A stretch of DNA of 52,231 bases from a virus: the IMG/VR virus record IMGVR_UViG_3300033182_000152, positions 1-52,231 of that record; one strand, written 5' to 3'. Below are positions 33,031-45,000 of the stretch, piece by piece. The notes under the pieces are model-generated. The model ran no database searches. It saw nothing but the letters and a program-made list of their open reading frames with translations, and was not told the DNA's origin. Position 1 is the first letter of the stretch; every line of letters begins with the position of its first letter. Both the position numbers and the translations under genes were made by a program.

Positions 33031-36000
33031 TTACACCTTCACCTCTACAGTACCTTCTCCATCACAATCACTAATTGCTGTACCAATTAGTAATGTGTAT
33101 TCTTCAATAGTACTTAGTGTATCTACAGCACGACCTTTACCGTCCTGATTAGCAATAATGTATTGTCCTTTCTTAGCAGTTCCGTTAATCAAACAAGGAA
33201 CACGACCTTTTAGTGCCACAAATGGCCACATAGGATCATCTCTGTTCTCGTCTGTTTGGTTCATCATTAAGCCTGGTAATGTTGAAACAACGCCTGCTAG
33301 TTTCATACCTGGCTCGTAACGTGTAACTTCTTTGTCGCCGCCAATAGCAAGAACTGTACCATGCTCATAGACTGTATCTGCTTCATATTTCTCTGCCAAG
33401 TCAGCCCAGTTAGCACTTGCCGCTGTACCTTGGTAAACACCTGAGTTATCAACGTATGATACGTCTGTACCATCTCGTCTAAACTGACAAACTCTGTTAG
33501 AGTTAGCACCCGCCGCAATGTAGAATCTGTTAGAGTGATATTCAATTTTACCAACGTCATTACCTGGGTTACCAGTCCATGATTCGTTTGAGTTTTCGTA
33601 GAATCTAATACCTGGTGATACGCCATCATTGTTGTATGAACGTAGTGCCCAGTTGCCATCTTCGTTTAAGAAGCCTTGCGAATCATTGTCAGCATATAGT
33701 CTACCGTAAATAGTGTTTGAACTGTTACATAGTGTAACCTCACATGATCCACTGCTAGCAGATCTCATATGCATTCTGTTACTTGCTTGTGGATAAATGT
33801 GCCAACCTGCGTATGAACCTGCTTGCCAGTAAATACCTGAATTACTTTCAATACGTAACCAGTTGTTCAAGTACAATTCACCGTTTACATCAACACCATT
33901 AGATCTTGTATTAATCTTGTTACTGTTGTTGTAACGCATTTCTGTTGAGCCACCGTGTACTGCGTAGAATAACCAGTGGTTGTTTACATCGTTGTAAATA
34001 CCAGTACTACTTCCTCCGTCATGCATAAACACAGCACGACCGTCAATACTAAAGCCTTCCCAGTTACCTGCGCCACTACCGTTAATTTGAATTGAACCAT
34101 AGTTACCACTTGGTTGTGACAAGTAACGTGTAGTTTGTCCACCTACAGCAACAACATTGCCTACACACAAGTTACCGTTTGTAGTAAGTGACATAGCACC
34201 TGCTGCTACACCATCGTCTGTATCACGCCATTTCCAGCCACGATCACTTTCGTTGTTCATTGTAAATGTCATGGCCCAGTCATTCAACCAACCATGTGTT
34301 TGTCCTGACGCCATACCAATAGTATAAGAACTACTGCCGTATACTCTTAGTTTATCATAATTACTACTACTGTAACCGTCAATAAACCCAATGTTGTAAC
34401 GTGTACTGTTGCTAAATCTATCTGGGAATGTACCAGCATTAATATTACTTGCGTTACGATAGAATGAACCTTCTTGACCGTCTAACAAGTCAGCGTCTAG
34501 TCCGCTGCTACTACCATCGTTACCAGCGTGCCATACTCTATGTGCTACAGCACCACGTGACCAACCACCCATTGCTAAGTCGTTTGTAGTACCATCTAAA
34601 CCAAAGTGTACAGCGTAGTCACCACCAATGTGGAATGTCATAAACGCATCGTATGAGTTAGCACCGTTGCCTTGGTAACATTGTAGTGTATTAACTTCGC
34701 CAGTATTTTGAATAGTTGTTGCCGGGCCACTAATCTTAAATACACCACCACTAAACGCAGCACCCGTATCAACACGTAGGAAACTTGAAGCGTGTAAGCC
34801 ATCAAGTAAGTCTGCGTTCAATCCTGAACCTTCGCCGTCATTTGAAGCAGTCCAAATAGCACCACCGTTAATGTAACCAGTTGTAGCATTGAAACTTCCG
34901 TTTACATCTAAGTTATAAGTACCGCCTGGATCTTTGTTAATACCAACTTTACCGTCGCCTCGTACACTGAAACAAATATTACCATTTGTTTGTGATACGT
35001 CATTGTTAACACGTAAGAATGTTGTAGCAGCACTGTTATTAGAGTTACTATCAAGTCTAATGTTTACATTATGGTATGAGTTAATACTTAAATCGTCGCT
35101 TGCGATCCAACTTTCTGAACGTGAACTAATACCGTGATTTGTATAGCCACCTAATGAACCATAGTTGCCATCCCAGTCAAAACTAATAGCGTGTACTTTA
35201 GCAATTTGACCTGTTGTACCACCTGACGAAATAAATCTTCTATTACTGTCAATAGTTTCAACACCGTTTACGTTGTAACTGTTACCATTTACAGCACCCG
35301 TTAGTGATAAGTCTGCTGCTGATAACTGTCCGCCAACATACAAGTTTTTACTAAAACTGCCGCCACCGTCTACACGTAAAGCACCAGTTGTAGTACTTGT
35401 TGCTTGGTCAGCGGAGTTAACGTGTAAGTATCCTGAAGCAGCACCGATATCAATTGCTGTTGCTGCGCCACCAATGTTAAGTGTAGTAACAGTATCATTT
35501 AGTAGATCAAATGCTGCTTGGTTAGTACCTAAACTTGATGCTTGTGTAATAACATTTTTGTTTAATCTAATAGCATCGCCTGAGAAACTAGCAACTAGTT
35601 CTTGGTTTTGAATACCACTGCCTGAACCAATTGAATTTGAACCATAAATTTCAACAGCAGCACCTGCGCCAGAACCTGTACCACTTCCTGGTTTAAGTTC
35701 TAATACAGAACCATTAATATTAAACTGTCCTGTAATAGGTCCTTTAACACCTAACGTAGCAATTTGCTGTGAGTTTTGTGAACTACGTCCTAAGTATACA
35801 CTTGGAGTATGATCTGTTACGCCGCCAATTTCAACTCTATCAACTTGTGTTCTTAACGCACTACCAGAAGTTCCTGCTGAACTTGTTCTAACATAAACTC
35901 TACCTGGATCACCGTTACCAGTTGAGCCACCGCCTGTTATTGTTAAGTCAGGACCGTTTTTGTTTGTACCTAATCCGTTTGGTGCTTTAATTGTAGCATT

Positions 36001-39000
36001 TGCTGGTTGCGTTTCTGTGTCGTCGCCGCCAACTACAAGTGTTGTATTTCTAACACGCATTGTACCTGATTTATCAGCACCAATAGTAACACTAGTTGCT
36101 GCTCTACCAATACTTAATGCTGTAACAGTATTGTCATATACTGTAGCACTTGTTTTAGTAGTTTTAATATCGCCGCCGTCAACGTTTAAGTCACCGTCAA
36201 TTTGTAAGTTACCTAAACTATCAAGTACCATACGCTCTTGGAGGAAGCCTGCTGCCATAGTACCAAACTTAAGGCTAAAGTCTTCTGAACCAAATGTTAC
36301 GTCTGTAGCAACAGCATCAATAACAGCACCAGTTTCTCTGTTGTTATTAGCAGTTTCAACTTGGAACTGCATACCAACACCAATGCCTACTGCCGGAGTG
36401 TTAGTAACTTCGTGACGTATTTCTAGTGGTCTTGCTACACCTGTGTTGTTAGTATCTTCAGTAAACGGAGCAACGTCATTTGACCATGCTGGGTTTCCTA
36501 ATTGGTCAACAACCATAACAGCACCCTGTGAGCCAATTGGTAATCTGTTAAGTGTAGTAGGTGATGTAGCATAAATCATGTCACCGGCAATATACTGGTC
36601 AAGTGCTGTACCACCTCTGTTTACTGGAACAGGGTTTAGTAAGTTACCTGGTTCTAAGAAGTATTGACTATCAAGTCCGTCTAGTGTACCTGCGTCAAGT
36701 ACGCCTGCTTTTAATTCAACTTCACCTGCGTTAACATTAAACTGTGCTTTACTAAATGCCGCAACACCTAAGTTAGTGAAACTTTGATTACCTAGTGTAT
36801 CATCAGTTCTATCAATATCAAATTGTGTGTTTGCGTAGTAATAGTTTTGGCCGCCACTTGTGTAGAAGTCACCAGTAATGTTTAGTGGTGAGTTAAGTGC
36901 TATACGTGCTGTACGTACAGCGTAATCCCAACTACTATCACCTTTTAAGTATGTCTTATCGTTAGCAGATCCAACTGCTGCTAATCTTGAAGTACTAATT
37001 ACACCTGATACAATGTTACTCGCATCTACGTTAGCACTACCGGTTAGTGCCCAGTTGCTATCTAACTTACTTGAAGTGTTTACAGAATCATAAATTGTAA
37101 TATTTTGTTTTACAAAGTCTGCTGAGCCACTACCTGTTTGAACAAAGTTAATATTATTCTGTGTTAAACCGTTTACACTTTCAACAGCGTCTTGCTGTAC
37201 TTCATGAACAGTAAATCCGTTAGCAGTAACACTACCAACAAAGTAGTAGTTTCCACTTACCATTCCTGTTGGCGGGTTAGTACTTACAAAACGGAATGCT
37301 TGACCAGTTGTGTAACCATGTGACGGAGCATAAATTCTGTCTTTACGTGTGTCAACGTGTTTAATAATTAATGCGTGTGTACCAGTTGAACTAGTTGTAA
37401 ACGATACTTTAGTACCTGGATCTAAATCATATCTATTGTAAAGTTCGATAGTATTAGCGTCTAGTACTTTTACAAAATAACTTTCACCTTGTAATAAACC
37501 ACCAATTGGAGTATTTGGTGAACTTGCGTAGTTTACAATATCGCCATCGTCAAATATGTGTGCGTTAATAGTAATTCTTGAATTCGCATAATCAACATTA
37601 CCACCGTTTGGAACAGTGTCAGCGTTAAATGCTGTTAATGTAGTATTACCAATTGCTACACTTGTAATAGTAGCATTAGAATCTTCAATGTAGTCATTGT
37701 TAGTTGTTGATACAGTAAACTTACCTTCAATTAGGTCAATATACAATCTGTTTTCTACGCCGTTTGCTGCGATTTGGAAAGCAGTAGTTGAACTTCCGCC
37801 TAAATTACTTGTTGCTGCTGTAAGGATATCACCTGTTTGATAACCTGTACCACCTCGTGTAAGGTCAACGTTTGATACAATACCGTTAGTAACAGTAATA
37901 TCAGCAATAGCACCTGTACCAACACCTGTGTTAGCAACCATTGGAACATTTTCGTATGTTTGTGTACCTGATACTGGTACATAACCTTGACCGCCACTAA
38001 TATTACCATTGTCTACTGCTATAAGTACACCTTCTGTTTGACTTGTAATAGTACCCTGTGTTTTAGCACCAGCAGCAGTAATTGTAACTCCGTTTGTAAA
38101 CGAAGCACCACTTGGACTATATTTTAAGTACTCACTAGTAGAGTCAGAAACTAGTGTATATTGTACTTCTCTTGTTTCTGTACTACCTGTGTTAGTAATA
38201 TAAGTTGTTGTATTACCGCCATTTACAACTAGTGTATTAGCACTAATATTGTTACTAAATGTACCTGTAATGTTTGTAAGGTAAACTGTTGCTGCTCCGC
38301 CGTTATCTTCATCAACAATAGCAGTTGCGCCAGTGTTTGCTTCGACAACAACATCATCAGCACTTAATGTAGTAGGAGCACTTAATGTAAAGAATATTCT
38401 TGGATATTTCTCAGACGCAATGTCACCTTGAAGTGGTTGTTGTGCCGGAATATCATCTGTTAAATCAAGTCTTCCATATTTTAGATCTGAGTTAAACAAA
38501 CTAAAGTTACGTGTAGCAGGAATAATATCTGCGTTCAACAAGCCTTGTGCGTTCATCTGTGGAACAGCGCCGCCTAGTGAGTTAGTAGATACGTTCTTGT
38601 CTAAGAAGTCGCCTAGTCTGTTCGCCATGAAACTACGTTGTGCTAACTGTGTAGTCAAACGTGTATCTGTGGCACCACCCGGTTCGTTGTCACCTAATCC
38701 TGGGTCAGTTGAAATCGCTTCAATAACAACATCCGAAACTGCTAGTTTCAATGCTGAAAGTTCACCAACTGTAACTGTGTTTTTAAATGTAATGTTACCA
38801 GTTCTGTTTTCAGCAACAATGAAGTCACCAACTTTAAAGTCACCTAGTTCGTTAGTACCTGATGAGTAAACTCGTCCTGGTAAGTCACTGAACTGTTCGT
38901 ATTCCTCTCTTGTAATACCGCCGTTCTGTGGTAGAGCGTTATAGTCTGTACCTGAACCTGCGTATTCCCAAGTGTGAGCAGATGAGTTAACAATACTTGG

Positions 39001-42000
39001 TCTGTGTAAACGAACGTATGTTCCTGGTAAGTTGCCGGTGTTAGTTAACACACCACCAACAATAGTCGGATCAATAGTAAACTCTGCTGTAAACAAGTCT
39101 GTTCTTGAAGTAAAGCCTGTTACAAGAATATTTGTTTGCGCAACTGCCGAACTATCTGAGTCAATTACAGATGTAGCATCAAAGAAGATTCTTGTCAACT
39201 GTCCGCTGTTTTCTGCCTTTTCTACAGATACTGTTAGTGTTCTAGTTGCTTGATCATATGTGTAAACATACGCTTTGTTTCTATAGATACCAGTTGTTGC
39301 TTCAATAAGGTCACCTGGATTAAATGTATAACTACCAGGAGCAAGTGTTAGAACTTGATACTTATTGTGTGTTTGTTTGTTGCCGTCTGCGTCAAGAATT
39401 AATTCGTCAATAAAGAATTCTTCTGTCTGTGTTTCAAGAATGTGATCGCCCGTTGATGCTTCTAACAAGTCAGCAACAAATTCTCTTGAATCGTCTTGGA
39501 ACAGTCTAATAATATCATTAGTTAGTACTTCAACGTAGTACAAACCTTGGTCAGCAAGACCGTTAATTTCAACGTTGCCGTTTCTACGATATGTTACAGC
39601 GTCACCAGTTACAAGTCCGTGACCTACAATAGTAATTGTATTAGCCTCTAGATCCAGTGTACCCGAACTGTCATCAACACTAGCAGCATTAAACGTTAAG
39701 ATATTTGGAATAGTCTTAAAGTTGTTAGTAATATCGTTTGCCAAGTTGTTTTCTTCGTCATCGTCATAGAAGCGTAAGATAAACTGGTTAACTGGAGTAC
39801 GTTTAGTACCAACTGTAATAAGTTTTTGCTGTGACGCTTGGTTGCCTACTTCAGCAATAACACCACGGTCAAATACAAACGAGTTAGCAGAATAACCTGA
39901 CGAACGTAATGCGTACAAACCAAAGTTAGTAGCAGAGTTAGTAACAGAAAGGTAAGCGCCTGACTGACACCAACAACCATTGCCTAGGAAAATTTGGAAA
40001 CATGATACAATCTGTGCGTAAGCATCGTTAGTTAGACGCCAACCAGTACCACCAAATGATAGCATGGTGTATGCGTTAGCAACCATTGACTTACCTTGTT
40101 CAGGTGTTTCACCAAATACTGGATTCTCAGCCTCAATAGCAAAACGTGGAATGTTTGGTGTAATAACTTTTGAACCGTCTACTAAACATCCACTTAGTCC
40201 TAAGAACGAAATAATTGATACGTTCTGTACGTATGGCGATTGTGTAATAATTGGTTTTTCACGTAAGCCTACATAGCCTGTACGATCAACACCTGTGTCA
40301 AATGGATCGTCAAATGCTGTACAGAATCTACCAGTGAAACTTGGTACGTTAAACGCATCAAGACCATCTTTAAATGTAATACCTAACAAGTAACAACCAT
40401 TACGTACACGGAAAATATCTTGGTTAGCATTTAACGGACGAACAATAGTTGTACGCAAGTTATCACCAACAATAGACACATAGTCTGGAATAATAACTGG
40501 GTTGTCTTCTTTATATTCACCAGTAGCAACCATAATAGTTGTATAGTTAATATTAAACGCACCTTCAACTTCAGTTGGAATGTTTGGCGATTGTGGACCG
40601 TTTTCAATAATATCAATGATAATATCAAATTCTGCTTCAACTATGCCTAATGTGCCGGGTTCAACTATTTTAGTTACATCTGTAACTTGTCCTGCCGTGT
40701 TTTGATATAAACGCTTGTTTTCAATATTTTGTAAAACATTATTAACTAGTTTTTGGAAGTATCTGTTAGCAAGAACAGTTTGGAATTCTTCACCTGGAAT
40801 AACAATCGTATTACCAATGTAGTAAGACTTACCTGCTTCAATAGCACGTTCATTACCGCCGTATACTAAGTCGTATTGAATAGCGTTAATAAACAATCCA
40901 ACGTCTCTACGACAAAAATCTACATCGTAAGTAAAGTTTGTAAAGTTTGTGTTAATGTAAGAAATAACTTCTGCTTGGATAAACGATCTGTTTAGAGCAA
41001 GCAAATCAGCAGCATTAATTACATTTTGATTTGAACTTGGAACAATACCTGAAGCACTAACAGTTACAGCAGTGCTAACACCATCGATAATAATATCTTC
41101 AAGTATTGTACCTAATTGGTCGATTTTATCAATAGCAGCCTGACTTCCTGGATTTAATGGATCAGTTACCTGTGAACTATTAATTTGGAATGATGTTACA
41201 TCATAGTTTTCTACTACTTGTTTAGCAAGTCTAACGCCGTGCATTATGCCGTCAATAGTTTGTACCAGTTGACGCTGTAGTGCTACAGAACTACTTTGTT
41301 TAAAGTAAGAAATTGCTGCTGCTGTAGTATTAGATGTTCCGCCCCAAGTTAAATCAAACGCAAATGCGTCTAATATGTAACCAATATCACGTTGACAAAG
41401 TGCTTGGTTATAACCGTTAGTACCAAATGTAATCCAACTAGCATCTACATAAGCAACAGTTTCGTCTTGGATAAACGTTTTGTTAGAAGTAATAAGTGCG
41501 CCAGCATTAAGAATGTCTTGGTCTGTAGTTAAAGCACCGTTTGCTGTAATATTTGTAAAGTCACTTACGCCATCATCAACAACATCAACAATAACATCCA
41601 TTAACGCACCAAGTGTTTGAGCACTTGTAGTATCGCCCGGATTTACACCGTCAAATACTTGTGTTTCAGCTGAATAAGTTGTACTAATTGTTACGTTACG
41701 AACAACATCTTGTACTAGGCTCTTTAAGTGATTTAGAGCAGCAATAGTTTCTGTTTTTTGTCCGCTTACAACAATAGCAGCCGCTTGTTTATAGTATGCC
41801 GCACCTGCTACAATAGTATTAGTATTACCGCCGTGTGTTAAGTCGTATTGTAAAGCATCAAGAATTAATCCTGTATCTCTACGACAAGAAGTTTGATCAT
41901 ATGTTAAAGCTGGATACTGATTGTTAATATATCCGATAACCTCTTCAGTAATAAACAATCTGTTACTTTCTATAAGTGTTTCAGAGTTTAATGCGCCAGT

Positions 42001-45000
42001 GTTAGTAGTTTTATCTACATTGTTTGATGTACCTACACCGTTTTTAACTGTAACATAAATCTTATTAGCAAGATCATAAACTGTTTGCGCCGCAGCATTG
42101 TTACTTGGGTTAGCACCGTCAAATGTTTGTGTTGTAGTATTTTGATACAATCCTGTTAAGTTAGTTTGTAATACAACGTTTGCTAATAAATCTCTTGCGT
42201 ACTCAATAGCGTCAATAGTAGGTTGTAATTGTTTGTTTACTACATTTTGGGCATCACCAGTAATTTGTGATTGGCCTGATACTACGTTGTTATAATATGT
42301 TAAACCAGCAAAAATACTTTCTGCGTCACCGCCGTGCTCTAAGTCATATTTTACAGCATCAACAATTAAGCCCACGTCACGTGAACAAGTTGCCGAGTCG
42401 TAATTAAAGTTACCGTAATTTTCTTCAATAAAGGCAACAGTTTCTGCTCGGATAAACTCTCTGTTTGCTGCTAAAATTGCGTTAGCCTGTTGTACATTAC
42501 TGTCAACACTTGGTACAGAGTTATTAGGGTCAATATCTAATCCAATAGTAGTACTGTCACCGTCTGTAATAATATCAGTTGAAAGTGTTTGTAGTCCTGT
42601 AATAATAGTTTGTGTAGCAGCATCGCCCGGGTTACCCACGTCAGTAAATTGGTTGTACAATGCTTGGTAACTTGTAGCAGGTGTTTGGTTAACAATTACT
42701 AGTTTTGCTAGATCATAAGCATAGTTAATACCATCTAATGTTTCTGTTAGTTGGCTATTTAATGCGGTACTAGCACTATATGTATAATAAGACAACGCAG
42801 CCTGAATAGTTTCATTGTTGCCGCCATGAGTAAAGTCATAACGTAATGCGTCTAATAATAGTCCAACATCTCTACGACACTTGTTTTGATCGTATACAAA
42901 CAAATTAGCATCTACATAATCAATAGTATCGTTAATTAATCCAGTTTTATTATTTTGTATCTGAGAAAACGCATCTTGTAATTCTTGTGTTGCCCAACTA
43001 ATTGAAGGAGTAGTTGTGCTAGGTAATCCAGCGATACTTCCTGCTGTAATAACATCTTCAATAATTTGTACTAAGCCGTCAAGTGTAGTTCCTTCTGTTG
43101 ATGTAGCGTTACCGCTAGAAAAATCTTGACCTACTACTGCTTGTTCTGCTGTTACTGCGATACCTTGTACAACATTTGAAATATGTCCTGCTAGGAAGTT
43201 GTAAGAGTCTGCTGTAATAGTTGCTTCGCCCGAACCTAGTTGACTTGTAGTTCCTACAAAGTACGCTTCTGCTGCCTGTATAGTAGCACTATTACCACCA
43301 TATAGAATGTCATATGTTAACGCATCAACAATATAGCCAGTATCTCTTTCGCAAGCAGTTACATTATATGTATGTGCTGGATAAGTGTTTGAAATGTAAG
43401 CAGTTACTTCAGCAATTAAGAATGCTCTGTTTGCTTGTAGTTGATCTTTAGCATCGACTAAATCTTGGCTTGCGCCAGTTGGTGTTGGGAATGTTAACGC
43501 ATCAGCATTACCTGCGCCGTTATTTAATATATCACGTATTTCAGCAATACCAGTATTTACTCTGTTAGTTGCTGTAGTACTTCCTGAAACATCAGAAAGA
43601 GCAACAATGTCAGTGCCTAACTCACCAATAGCATTATCAGTTAATGTAAGTTGATTACTTTGTAAGTAAGCAGTATTAGCACGAGTATATGCTAAACCTG
43701 CTGTAACACTGTTATAGTTTGTGCCTAACGCAGTATCGTAAGATACAGCATCAATAATTAAACCAGAGTCTCTACGACATTTAGTTTCATCGTAAGTTGA
43801 CTGATACTGTGATGACAAATATCCAATTACTTCTTCTTTAATAAAGTCTGTGTTTTGTTGGATCAATGTATCTGAATTTAGTTTTCCTGTATCAGTTGTA
43901 ATTGTACCGTTAGATGTACCAATACCATTGTTTAGTAGTCCGTAGATAATACTAAATCTATCATCAATTTCTTGTACTTCAATTGACGTGCCTGGTTGTA
44001 AAGTATTGTCTTGTGTTACTGCTGTTTGGTAAGTGTATTTTACATCTTGTCCTGCTATAATTTGTTTAGCAAGGTCTCTAGCATAGTTAATGCCAGCAAG
44101 TGTTTGTTGTTTTTGATCTGATCTTACTAGTGATGCCGCAGCATTTAAGTATGTAATCCCTGCGTAATGCGATTCAGCAGTTCCACTATATAGCAAGTCA
44201 TAGTTAACAGCATCAATAATTAAACCTGTATCTCTTGAACATTTAGCAGCATCAAATTCAAAACCACTGTATTTGTTAGCAAGGAACGCAACAACTTCAT
44301 CTTTAATAAATTGTTGGTTTGCGTCAAGTAATGTTTCAGCGTTTAGTAAGCCTACATCAGATGTTTTAATTTCGTTTGGAATTACACCAACACCGTCAAT
44401 ATAGTAATCAATTACTTTTTGACCTAATACATCAACTGCTGTTACTTCTGTGGCTGTAGCAGTTTTATTTCCATCAAATTGTTGTTGTACACCTGCTTGT
44501 GTCAATTCTGTTACAACAGTATTTGTTACCACTGCTTTAGCAATTTCTTGGATACGTCTTAAACTATATTCTGTTGCTACATCTTGTGCTTGCTTTACTA
44601 GTGCTGAACTTTCTAAAGCATAAAACGCACCAGCAACAGATGAAGCAGCATCGCCGCCGTAACGTAAATCATGTTCAAACGCATCAATAATTAAACCGAC
44701 GTCACGCTCACATTTTGTTTGATCGTAACCTTGAATATTAAAAGCATTTGTACTAAATGCTACAACTTCGTCTTGTAAAAAGTCTCTGTTTTGTTCAAGC
44801 AAATCTTTAGCATCGTAAGCAGATTGACCTGGATCAGTTACTGGAGTAAAGATGCCATCAGACGCAATTTGCGAAGCACGTTTAATTGTTTTTACTGGTT
44901 GTAATTTACCATCGTTATTGTCGTCACCGTATTGACTACTGACATAAATTCTGTTGCCGGCTAAGCCGCCTGGATCACTCCATTGTGTTTGACCAAAGCC

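Noticed and set aside
33303-33659. Minus-strand frame inside the giant fibre gene
   Set aside because: It lies in an alternative frame of the fibre C-terminus, with composition of a shadow and no family match.
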